A stretch of 27,090 bases of DNA from a virus. A program made the position numbers and the translations under genes. Positions 22,023 through 27,090 of this stretch are shown here, one piece after another; the first letter of the stretch is position 1, and the number at the start of each line of letters is the position of its first letter. Below the pieces are notes generated by a model, which saw nothing but the letters and a program-made list of their open reading frames with translations, had not been told where the DNA came from and did not search any database. The stretch covers positions 1 through 27,090 of IMG/VR virus record IMGVR_UViG_3300031877_000009; one strand, written 5' to 3'.

Positions 22023-22475
22023 CTATCCTTGTCTAACTCTTGCAATGGCTAAATTAGGATTCTGCTCAATTTCTAAGTAAGCCTTTAAGGTTTCATCATG
22101 TATTAAGAGTAGGTCTTTAAGGTCTTGTTCTTTGCCAGCAGCTATGATTTTATCAAATTCGTAAGCATCTTGTAGTAGTTCATGTTCGCCTCGCAGTTTA
22201 TTTAGGACTTGTCTTAGCAGTCTGCGGTCAACGTCTTCTACGGGTAAGCGTATGACTGAAACTTGATTCATGCCTAATGACTTAGCTACTTCCCATCTTT
22301 GCTCGCCGTCTGCTATCAATAAGTCTTTGTTCGTGATGATGGGCACGATGAAGCCGTAGCGTTTTATTGATTCGCTGAGGGCTTTGTGCTGTTGCTGTGT
22401 CATGCGGTTTGGGTTGTTGCCATCTACCTTTAATTCGTTGACGTTTACGAGTTCAGATGGTGGGATTTCAACCAT
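22023..22475 (-). CDS. ParB-like nuclease-domain protein, 150 aa
   Basis: The protein has 150 residues with the ParB N-terminal fold: VNVNELKVDGNNPNRMTQQQHKALSESI, then FIVPIITNKDLLIADGEQRWEVAKSLGMNQVSVIRL. The DGEQRW motif forms the CTP/phosphate pocket of the superfamily. No DNA-binding HTH follows; the rest is helical. Viral ParB-like proteins adjacent to a DNA methyltransferase and terminase are common, and may act in DNA modification or nicking. Its stop lies 12 bases before the methyltransferase start. Confidence 0.75.
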   Translation of the reverse strand: MVEIPPSELVNVNELKVDGNNPNRMTQQQHKALSESIKRYGFIVPIITNKDLLIADGEQRWEVAKSLGMNQVSVIRLPVEDVDRRLLRQVLNKLRGEHELLQDAYEFDKIIAAGKEQDLKDLLLIHDETLKAYLEIEQNPNLAIARVRQG

Positions 22476-22552
22476 GACTTGTCACTTTTTTGTGTTTGGT
22501 CTGGTTTGCCGAGAGAGAGAAAGGAGATGTACCTTCATTCCATAACACTATG

Positions 22553-22696
22553 CTATTTTTTTGCAGTTCTTGGATAGCTCCTTCTATATTTTTCGACAAT
22601 TTCTAGAGACATTTGCCCTAGGTCTTTTAGACATTTTTCCATTAGTTTTCCATTTATACACGGACATTTCTTGTGTCTGTAAAAGTTTTTAAGGGT
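22553..22696 (-). pseudogene. Open frame without a start, possibly decayed Cys protein
   Basis: A minus-strand frame is open from 22696 to TAG 22553-22555 and reads FYRHKKCPCINGKLMEKCLKDLGQM-like sequence with C-x-C and a later C. The first ATG is at 22642, after the cysteine pair. The coding look without a start codon suggests a decayed gene. The rest of 22476-22747 holds nothing I can identify. Confidence 0.25.
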
Positions 22697-22747
22697 TCAT
22701 CTTGCCACTAGATGATTGGGCTTTCAGAATTTATCATTAAGCCCAAG

Positions 22748-22813
22748 TTATCCACATTTTGAGCAGACGCTTTTCCAACATTCGCATCTGTCAAAAGGTT
22801 GTAAATTAATCAC
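22748..22813 (-). CDS. Cysteine microprotein, 21 aa
   Basis: GTG 22813 overlaps the stop of the upstream microgene (AGG TGA) and runs to TAA 22748-22750. The product reads QPFDRCECWKSVCSKCG at its C-terminus: C-x-C-x4-C-x2-C, four cysteines able to bind one zinc ion. It is very short, and its ribosome-binding site overlaps its start. A rubredoxin- or metallothionein-like knuckle is the only interpretation offered. Confidence 0.35.
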   Translation of the reverse strand: MINLQPFDRCECWKSVCSKCG

Positions 22814-22911
22814 CTCTTTTCGTGTCTTGTGTCGATTAATGCTACTGTGAAGTAGCCTAAGCCTATGCTTGCGAAAAATATGATTGTTAAGCCAAGTATG
22901 AGGTTCCACAT
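22810..22911 (-). CDS. Single-span membrane microprotein, 33 aa
   Basis: ATG 22911 has AGGTGAT 7 bases upstream. The product begins MWNLILGLTIIFFASIGLGY, continues FTVALIDT and ends RHEKR: one membrane helix of about 24 residues with a short positively charged tail that should stay in the cytoplasm. It overlaps the next microgene by 4 bases. Candidates include a holin-like or membrane-anchor peptide, without direct evidence. Confidence 0.55.
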   Translation of the reverse strand: MWNLILGLTIIFFASIGLGYFTVALIDTRHEKR

Positions 22912-22927
22912 TATGGCATCACCTCTA

Positions 22928-23104
22928 TCATTTCTGATTCTCTCGTTTTTCTAATTCATCGTAAAGTTCTAAGGCTTTTTGGCTTGTTTGTGCTTTTACA
23001 TAAATGTCTTTGTGACTCCCCGTTCCTCCAGTTGCCACAGTGTTTGTCACTTGTATAACGGTTTCATCTTTTGAAGCATCTTTTTGCCAAAATTTCCACT
23101 TCAA
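22928..23104 (-). CDS. Small conserved-looking protein, 58 aa
   Basis: TTG 23104 follows GAGGTAAC, a strong ribosome-binding site 7 bases away. The product has an N-terminal KWKFWQKD, a strand (TVIQVTNTVATGGTGSHKDIYVKA) and a C-terminal helix (SQKALELYDELEKR). The strand-helix layout, ending in an A-x-x-LYDELEKR helix, looks like a folded domain rather than random sequence. Family not recognised. Confidence 0.6.
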   Translation of the reverse strand: MKWKFWQKDASKDETVIQVTNTVATGGTGSHKDIYVKAQTSQKALELYDELEKRENQK

Positions 23105-23109
23105 TAAAG

Positions 23110-23244
23110 TTACCTCTTTTTGGCTTGCTTGATTTCTTCTGCTTTATGAATGTCATCGGATTTTAAATAGACAAATTCAATTTGAGCGTGAATTTTGAAT
23201 TTATGACCACAATGAGGACATTTAAATTCAGCAAATTCAGTCAT
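23110..23244 (-). CDS. Zinc-knuckle microprotein, 44 aa
   Basis: ATG 23244 has GAGGTGAT 6-7 bases upstream. The product reads MTEFAEFKCPHCGHKFKIHA, then a strand and a helix (DDIHKAEEIKQAKKR). CPHCG plus H14 and H19 could coordinate zinc. It resembles the CPHCG microprotein encoded at 4081-4188. Its last codons form the ribosome-binding site of the next gene. Confidence 0.6.
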   Translation of the reverse strand: MTEFAEFKCPHCGHKFKIHAQIEFVYLKSDDIHKAEEIKQAKKR

Positions 23245-23248
23245 AGCA

Positions 23249-23323
23249 TCACCTCTTTTTCTTTCGTGTTTTTTCTTTCAGTTTCTTCGCAACTTTAGTT
23301 GGAACATTTTTGCGATTACCCAA
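23249..23323 (-). CDS. Highly basic microprotein, 24 aa
   Basis: TTG 23323 lies 3 bases after the stop of the coiled-coil gene, with GGTGA 8 bases before it. The 24-residue product is half lysine or arginine (VPTKVAKKLKEKTRKKKR); its stop is embedded in the next ribosome-binding site. It may bind nucleic acid or acidic membrane lipid. Length makes it uncertain. Confidence 0.4.
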   Translation of the reverse strand: MGNRKNVPTKVAKKLKEKTRKKKR

Positions 23324-23326
23324 TTT

Positions 23327-23842
23327 TTACTTCACCACTACTTGTTGTTGTATTGGTCGCCTATCAAGTTCATTTTGCAAAGCTTTAACTTCTCCTTCAT
23401 AATATAATTTTAATTGCTCAAGGTCTTGTTGAGAAGGAGAATTAGCAAGTTGGGTTTCAAGACTTACGATTTTTTCGTCTTTAGTTTTAAGTAAATTATC
23501 TTTGGCTTCTATAGTTTTGTTTAAGTTTTGAATTTGCTCTGTAGCGTAGTTTTGAGTACTGTTGACTAAATTTTCTGCTTTTTGTACTTGTTGTTCAGCT
23601 TGGGTTAATTGTTGTTTAGTTTGAGTTAGTTTGCTCCATAATTTACCTATAACCACGCTTATAGAGGCAATTGCGCCTCCGATGGAAGCTAACACCTGCA
23701 TGGGTAATTGACTAATTTCTGTTATACTATCTTGAAGATATGTTGGAATATTCATGATGCTAAATGTTGGAAATAAGAAGACTATAGCTGCGCCTATGCC
23801 AACGAAAATTAAGAATACAACAATAGCTTTCTTTTTGCTCAT
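23327..23842 (-). CDS. Membrane-anchored coiled-coil protein, 171 aa
   Basis: Residues 1-26 form a membrane segment (AIVVFLIFVGIGAAIVFLF). Residues about 45-68 form a second hydrophobic stretch (LPMQVLASIGGAIASISVVIG). Residues 70-160 are a long Q/K/E heptad coiled coil (LTQTKQQLTQAEQQVQKAEN, ETQLANSPSQQDLEQLKLYY). It overlaps the upstream gene by ATGA. It is the last sizeable member of the GTPase-like cassette, and could anchor or oligomerise that complex at the membrane. Family not recognised. Confidence 0.65.
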   Translation of the reverse strand: MSKKKAIVVFLIFVGIGAAIVFLFPTFSIMNIPTYLQDSITEISQLPMQVLASIGGAIASISVVIGKLWSKLTQTKQQLTQAEQQVQKAENLVNSTQNYATEQIQNLNKTIEAKDNLLKTKDEKIVSLETQLANSPSQQDLEQLKLYYEGEVKALQNELDRRPIQQQVVVK

Positions 23843-24210
23843 ATTTTCACTTCAGCTAAAGGTTTCTTCAATTCAAGATTATTGGCTTGATGCCAACGCA
23901 TAATGCCTATTAAATCCAAAGTATTATTGAGAATTTGGAGTATCCGCTCTACATCAGAAGCGTCAAATTTCACAATAATTGTGTCATTGTCATGTACTGT
24001 TCTGCCACTACTATCTTGATTATTTGTGATGACTGTGCGAGCTATTGCCATATCATTAGGGAAAAAGTTTTCGTATTCGCCAACTTCTTCTTTACTTAAG
24101 TTCCACACAAGCGCAAGATTGTTAGGATTTAAAAGGTTCTCTACGCCTTCTGTTTGGTAATGTTCAAGACGGTCATTGACAAGTTTGTTTATGAATCTGC
24201 CTGTCTGCAT
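23839..24210 (-). CDS. Soluble protein of the GTPase-like cassette, 123 aa
   Basis: The protein has 123 residues, soluble and mixed alpha/beta: FINKLVNDRLEHYQTEGVENLL, MAIARTVITNNQDSSG, DTIIVKFDASDVERILQILNNTLDLIG. No membrane segment or known motif is seen. It starts 2 bases after the NTPase stop and overlaps the coiled-coil gene by ATGA, so it is very likely co-produced with them and may be a partner or regulator of the NTPase. Confidence 0.6.
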   Translation of the reverse strand: MQTGRFINKLVNDRLEHYQTEGVENLLNPNNLALVWNLSKEEVGEYENFFPNDMAIARTVITNNQDSSGRTVHDNDTIIVKFDASDVERILQILNNTLDLIGIMRWHQANNLELKKPLAEVKI

Positions 24211-24212
24211 TG

Positions 24213-25331
24213 TTAAGCAGCCACAGCTAATTTCATTAAGTCATTCAGCAGATTGTCAAACTGTAATTCGCTATAACTGATTTTTCTTGCGTTCTGCCAC
24301 CATTCACCTTGCGGGTCAAAAACATCTTTTGTCATGACCTTCGGTGTGTCTTCAAATCCAAGGTCTGTACTCACTATTTCGTTGCCTTGATCATCAGTTT
24401 CTACTTGAAAGAATGTTGGATAATATCTCACTATTGGAACTCTAAGGCTTTGGATGGCAGCATATGTAGCTGGGAAACATGCTGAAACGAAATGTTCAAT
24501 TTCACTTTGCCCAATATAAGGATCAAGTAAGTCAAATCCAACTCTTTCAGCTACTCTTTTCAGTTTATCCCATGCAGAAATAACCACATATACAGCTTTG
24601 ATTTTATGGCTTGAATGTGTAGCTTTATAAGTCATTAAATCTTCAAGCATACGAACAATATTAACATCTGGGTCACGACTCAAAGTTTTGTCCTTTTCAT
24701 TTTCTAATTGAACGCCTAAGCCCTTCGCTAAAGACGCTTTAAGAATCACTATGTAGGCATCACATTCTCGCATATCATTAATTGCGCATTGGATGGTTCG
24801 GCGAATAATAGTACCTTGTGGGCCTGTTTGCGCTCTTACTTGCCAAATGACTTGACTGAGGGTTTCTCCTGGTAAATCACAGATGGGCAACTGTAACATT
24901 TTATGCCAAAGTTGTTTTCGAGGACGCACATCTCTTCCGACTAATCGCCCAACCAAAGGAATAGAAGTGGCAATAAATTTTTTCTGTTCAAAAAGTAAGC
25001 CAGGGCTACTTCTGAATCCTAAATAATTCTGGGTTTTAGCTGGGAAATGCCCATCTCGCAAATTGCTTACATCTTGGTGAATGTCGCTTCCATGTTCTAA
25101 GACACGAAAATAAAAGGGTTCATCTGTATGTGTCGTTGTAGCGACTTTGTGTTCTGCACGCATAACTAAGCCAGCAACGGTTACGGTTTTGCCAACGTTT
25201 GGTGGACCCATGAGAGCTACTCGATTGCCATAGGGGAAAGCTGATACTGCTGGTGCTGTTTCTTGTTCACGGCTTGGAAAATTAATGTTTAATGCAGTGA
25301 GTAAATCTTCAATGCTTGTGGTGGTGCTCAT
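24213..25331 (-). CDS. P-loop G-domain NTPase (TRAFAC / DO-GTPase-like), 372 aa
   Basis: ATG 25331 is chosen because it overlaps the upstream stop as ATGA; the open frame continues to 25589 but that stretch is low-complexity shadow of the upstream gene. The G1 motif GPPNVGKT (42-49) is followed by a switch-I-like GHFPAKT (T100). Next come G3 DLPGE (152-156), a strand AYIVILKAS and a G4-like SAWDKL (252-257), with a C-terminal helical part. The DxPGE signature and the W-free TKxD-like G4 fit a diverged GTPase, possibly of the DO-GTPase type found in prokaryotic conflict systems; that assignment is inference. Neighbours are membrane and coiled-coil proteins. Confidence 0.7.
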   Translation of the reverse strand: MSTTTSIEDLLTALNINFPSREQETAPAVSAFPYGNRVALMGPPNVGKTVTVAGLVMRAEHKVATTTHTDEPFYFRVLEHGSDIHQDVSNLRDGHFPAKTQNYLGFRSSPGLLFEQKKFIATSIPLVGRLVGRDVRPRKQLWHKMLQLPICDLPGETLSQVIWQVRAQTGPQGTIIRRTIQCAINDMRECDAYIVILKASLAKGLGVQLENEKDKTLSRDPDVNIVRMLEDLMTYKATHSSHKIKAVYVVISAWDKLKRVAERVGFDLLDPYIGQSEIEHFVSACFPATYAAIQSLRVPIVRYYPTFFQVETDDQGNEIVSTDLGFEDTPKVMTKDVFDPQGEWWQNARKISYSELQFDNLLNDLMKLAVAA

Positions 25332-25735
25332 GAAGTGGTTTGAGTCTCCTCTTTTTTCACTTCTTCTATTATAGGTTGAACTACAGTTGGTGTTGGTTGT
25401 GGCTGTGGCTGAAGTGAAGGCTGTTGAAGTTGACTTTGAAGGGGTTGTGTTTGAGGTAGTACAGTAACTTTTTTCTTGAAGAGATAGCCCCGTTGAGTTA
25501 TCATTATTACAACAAGCAATATTATTGCACTGCTGAGAAATACTTGAGGTACTAGAAGCCAGTTTGCAAATGAGGTGATGTTTAACCAAACAAAGGCAAT
25601 TCCAGAAAGAAACAGCTCTGCAACTGCAGGCACGAAATAGGCAATTGTAACAATCATGCCTACAATAAAGGCAAAGATTAAAACCAAGACAAACTTTAGA
25701 GGTATCGCTTTCCTTGTTTTGATAGTATATGCCAT
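25328..25735 (-). CDS. Two-span membrane protein with Q/P-rich tail, 135 aa
   Basis: ATG 25735 is preferred because GGGGGTGAT lies 7-8 bases before it; the frame extends three codons to a TTG. Residues about 12-35 (PLKFVLVLIFAFIVGMIVTIAYFV) and 38-75 (ELFLSGIAFVWLNITSFANW, LLVPQVFLSSAIILLVVIMI) are hydrophobic, probably two or three helices. The remainder is a Q/P-rich cytoplasmic or external tail (TQPLQSQLQQPSLQPQPQPT) ending EEVKKEETQ. It overlaps the NTPase gene by ATGA. It may anchor the NTPase. Confidence 0.65.
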   Translation of the reverse strand: MAYTIKTRKAIPLKFVLVLIFAFIVGMIVTIAYFVPAVAELFLSGIAFVWLNITSFANWLLVPQVFLSSAIILLVVIMITQRGYLFKKKVTVLPQTQPLQSQLQQPSLQPQPQPTPTVVQPIIEEVKKEETQTTS

Positions 25736-25744
25736 TCTACACAA

Positions 25745-26050
25745 TCACCCCCTTACAATTGGATTTTGCAACGTACCTCTTCCACGTTTATCCGTTAAAA
25801 TTTCACCTTTCACAACAGGTTCCTCTAATGGTACAGCTTTAACTTCATAGCCAACCCTTACTTCATGAACAAGTATGCGACTTGAGTTTTCTAGGCTGAT
25901 GCTTTCTGCTTGTTCATCATCATAAAAACTTAAAATGTGTAAGAAACGCTTAAGACGTTCACGTTTTTTTTCTTTACTTCTTTTTCCTCGATGTAGTATA
26001 CCCAGAAACCGCACACACCTTTTTGGGTAGGTAGGCAAGTTAGTTAACAT
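25745..26050 (-). CDS. Basic soluble protein heading the cassette, 101 aa
   Basis: The 101-residue protein has a strongly basic first half (RGKRSKEKKRERLKRFLHIL) and a beta-rich second half (SRILVHEVRVGYEVKAVPLEEPVVKGEIL). No ribosome-binding site is seen before ATG 26050, so its mRNA may be leaderless; it is the first gene of the minus-strand block. The GTG at 26014 is an alternative start. Family unknown. Confidence 0.5.
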   Translation of the reverse strand: MLTNLPTYPKRCVRFLGILHRGKRSKEKKRERLKRFLHILSFYDDEQAESISLENSSRILVHEVRVGYEVKAVPLEEPVVKGEILTDKRGRGTLQNPIVRG

Positions 26051-26141
26051 ACTTTCATGCTAACTAAATTGTCTTATTCGTAAGAAGGCATATATAAGAT
26101 TAACGACATTTTAGTGGTTTAGTCTAGGCTATTTAGCTTCG

Positions 26142-26179
26142 TTTTATATGACTATTTTTGACCTATCCATTTTATATGA
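26142..26179. promoter_or_regulatory. Two copies of a TATA-box-like decamer
   Basis: TTTTATATGA occurs at 26142-26151 and again at 26170-26179, exactly 28 bases apart. It matches the archaeal TATA box (TTTATATA) in either orientation. These could drive the minus-strand cassette, whose first start is 91 bases away, and/or a plus-strand transcript through 26200-26500. Confidence 0.45.
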
Positions 26180-26204
26180 TAAATTTTAAATTCTAAAAGC
26201 GAAT

Positions 26205-26430
26205 AATAGTTGAGTTGCCTACCGAGACACAAAGCTTGCAACTATGATACTGTTGGAATTATTGTTCAGTGACTTCATGATTGGTTGGGTTGGGCGGTCT
26301 CGGCAACCCTTCCGTCCATAAAAAGCTTTATCGAAAAAGTTTTAAAGTTAAACGAACTAATAAATATCGCCTTCGTAAAATCTCCCTTTGGTAAGGAGAA
26401 ATGCGGGATACCAGCCCACAACCAAAGCAT
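26205..26430. other. Hairpin-rich segment, possible non-coding RNA
   Basis: The segment is clearly richer in G and C than its flanks and holds several inverted repeats. These are ATAGTTG...CAACTAT (about 26208-26244), GGGTTG...CAACCC (26287-26309), GGGCGG...CCGTCC (26292-26317, with one G-U pair), TCTCC...GGAGA (26381-26399) and CTTTGGT...ACCAAAG (26386-26427) enclosing GGG...CCC. No known RNA family was recognised. A 78-codon plus-strand frame (26285-26521, TTG start) crosses it and is not called. Confidence 0.35.
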
Positions 26431-26569
26431 CCAAGATACCTTAAAAGGGTCACTTGGAAAAAAGGCTGAGGGTAAAGCGATGCACAACTCATTATGTTAT
26501 ACTGTGTCATGCTCAGTTTAGTTCTACCAAACAACCATTATGAATAGTTAATAATTTTGGAGGTTAGAT

Positions 26570-26623
26570 ATGGTAGAGAGGAGAGTATTAGTATTAGTTT
26601 TATATTTATGTAATGTAATGTAA
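26570..26623 (+). CDS. Possible leader peptide, 17 codons
   Basis: GGAGGTTAG lies 5 bases before ATG 26570, one of the best ribosome-binding sites on the plus strand. The frame encodes MVERRVLVLVLYLCNVM and stops at TAA 26621-26623 inside the pentanucleotide repeat. It is in the same frame as the downstream regulator gene. A leader peptide or a truncated older start are both possible. Confidence 0.35.
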   Translation: MVERRVLVLVLYLCNVM

Positions 26624-26630
26624 TGTAACG
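26585..26630 (+). repeat. GTATTA and TAATG short tandem repeats before the regulator gene
   Basis: GTATTA occurs twice at 26585-26596, followed by TTTTATATTTATG, TATA-like, at 26598-26610. TAATG is then repeated three times at 26611-26625, preceded by TTATG and followed by TAACG. Copy-number change of a 5-bp unit alters reading frame or promoter spacing. Confidence 0.6.
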
Positions 26631-26680
26631 TGGTGTTCTTCTTGGTGCGTCCAAAAAAATTTAGAAACGGCTTCACAACC

Positions 26681-27034
26681 ATGACATTAATGCGAATCAA
26701 TGATTGTAAACAAGTCTATGAGCAGGCTGAGGAGCTTGCGAAAAGAGAGAAGGTTAGCTTTAGCGAGTTGGTTGTTAAAGCTTTAGCTGATTATTGTAAA
26801 GTGCATTATCCTGGTCAACCGCAACCGCCTTTACCTCTTTCTTCTAGTTTGATGGATGATTATGTTTTTAGGCGGGTTAAGGCTCGGCTTGAGCATTTGT
26901 TAGGTAAACCTTGGGTTAATCGTGAGGCGTGGTTGTTGGCGGTTGATAATATTGTGTTGAAGTTGAAGGGCGTTAGAGGGCATGATGCTGAGAGAGAACA
27001 GTTGTTGCAATTGACATTAGAGAAGGCAAAGTGA
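26681..27034 (+). CDS. Ribbon-helix-helix-like regulator, 117 aa
   Basis: ATG 26681 gives MTLMRINDCKQVYEQAEELA, then KREKVSFSELVVKALADYCK: a strand followed by two helices, as in CopG/Arc-type ribbon-helix-helix DNA-binding proteins. A PPLPLSS linker leads to a basic helical C-terminal domain (VFRRVKARLEHLLGKPW, NREAWLLAVDNIVLKLKG). The frame is open to GTG 26630, but those residues look like untranslated leader. It probably regulates the neighbouring divergent cassette or its own operon; the TATA-like element at 26598-26610 would be its promoter. Confidence 0.65.
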   Translation: MTLMRINDCKQVYEQAEELAKREKVSFSELVVKALADYCKVHYPGQPQPPLPLSSSLMDDYVFRRVKARLEHLLGKPWVNREAWLLAVDNIVLKLKGVRGHDAEREQLLQLTLEKAK

Positions 27035-27041
27035 CGGAAAA

Positions 27042-27090
27042 ATGAAGATGCTTGATTGTTTCTGTGGCATGGGGGGGCATTTTCCCCCGG
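27042..27090 (+). CDS. Start of a second C5-cytosine methyltransferase (cut by the edge)
   Basis: ATG 27042 follows AAAGTGACGG and encodes MKMLDCFCGMGGHFPP before the window ends. LDCFCGMGG is motif I, the SAM-binding loop, of C5-cytosine methyltransferases (consensus LDLF-G-GG). This one appears to have the normal motif order, starting with motif I. Only 16 codons are visible. Confidence 0.55.
   Translation, partial: MKMLDCFCGMGGHFPP

Noticed and set aside
22476-22552. Possible regulatory or coding content beside the ParB-like gene
   Set aside because: Only a GAGAGAGAGA run and AT-rich sequence; no repeat, promoter or frame with support.
25332-25589. N-terminal extension of the NTPase gene (86 more codons)
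   Set aside because: The sequence is S/T/N-rich shadow of the Q/P-rich tail of the upstream membrane gene; ATG 25331 overlaps the upstream stop as ATGA and starts a natural N-terminus.
26285-26521. Plus-strand 78-codon frame with a TTG start
   Set aside because: No ribosome-binding site, no recognisable motif and it runs across multiple hairpins; an RNA or regulatory region is at least as likely.
1-27090. tRNA, rRNA, CRISPR array, insertion sequence or integrase
   Set aside because: Looked for cloverleaf signals, regularly spaced repeats, transposase DDE or tyrosine-recombinase motifs; none was recognised by eye, though a degenerate tRNA or att site could be missed.

Overview
The window looks like most of the genome of a head-tailed (Caudoviricetes, HK97-fold) virus or provirus of an uncultivated archaeon. 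The archaeal assignment is inferred. It rests on ribosome-binding sites of the GGAGGTGAT type, frequent TTG and GTG starts, TATA-box-like promoters, T-tract terminators, many small zinc-ribbon proteins, an AT-rich composition, and head and tail proteins of the kind found in archaeal tailed viruses. No host gene, tRNA, rRNA, integrase or CRISPR array was recognised. No replication polymerase or helicase was found, so part of the genome probably lies outside the window.

Left arm, 1-4188, plus strand. This is a tight run of small accessory genes, mostly joined by ATGA overlaps. It holds a radical-SAM-like enzyme, zinc-ribbon microproteins, conserved-looking hypothetical proteins and a large fusion of ParB, helix-turn-helix, zinc ribbon and PD-(D/E)XK-type nuclease. 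A broken second copy of the 3' end of that nuclease follows. The arm converges on the structural operon at 4189-4194.

Centre, 4194-20963, minus strand, read from right to left. This is the virion operon: TerS, TerL, portal, a very short MuF-like protein, a DUF2213-type prohead protease with a nested scaffold start, a coiled-coil protein, a decoration protein, the HK97-fold capsid protein and connectors. Three receptor-binding or fibre genes follow. Then come tail genes: a putative tube protein, an HK97-gp10-like protein, a 104-residue protein where the tape measure should be, and a baseplate hub. Several microgenes of 28-58 codons sit in the seams.

Right centre, 21055-26050, mostly minus strand. 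It holds a circularly permuted C5-cytosine methyltransferase without an evident target-recognition domain, a ParB-like protein, a cluster of five microgenes with strong ribosome-binding sites, and a five-gene cassette. That cassette combines a G-domain NTPase with two membrane proteins, one of them carrying a long coiled coil. It is the best candidate here for an undescribed system.

Right end, 26051-27090. A hairpin-rich region is followed by tandem repeats, a ribbon-helix-helix-like regulator and the start of a second C5 methyltransferase cut by the window edge. The left edge holds only the last 39 codons of a plus-strand gene. One possible reading is that the sequence is a nearly complete circular or permuted genome broken inside or near a methyltransferase gene at a G/C-run hairpin.
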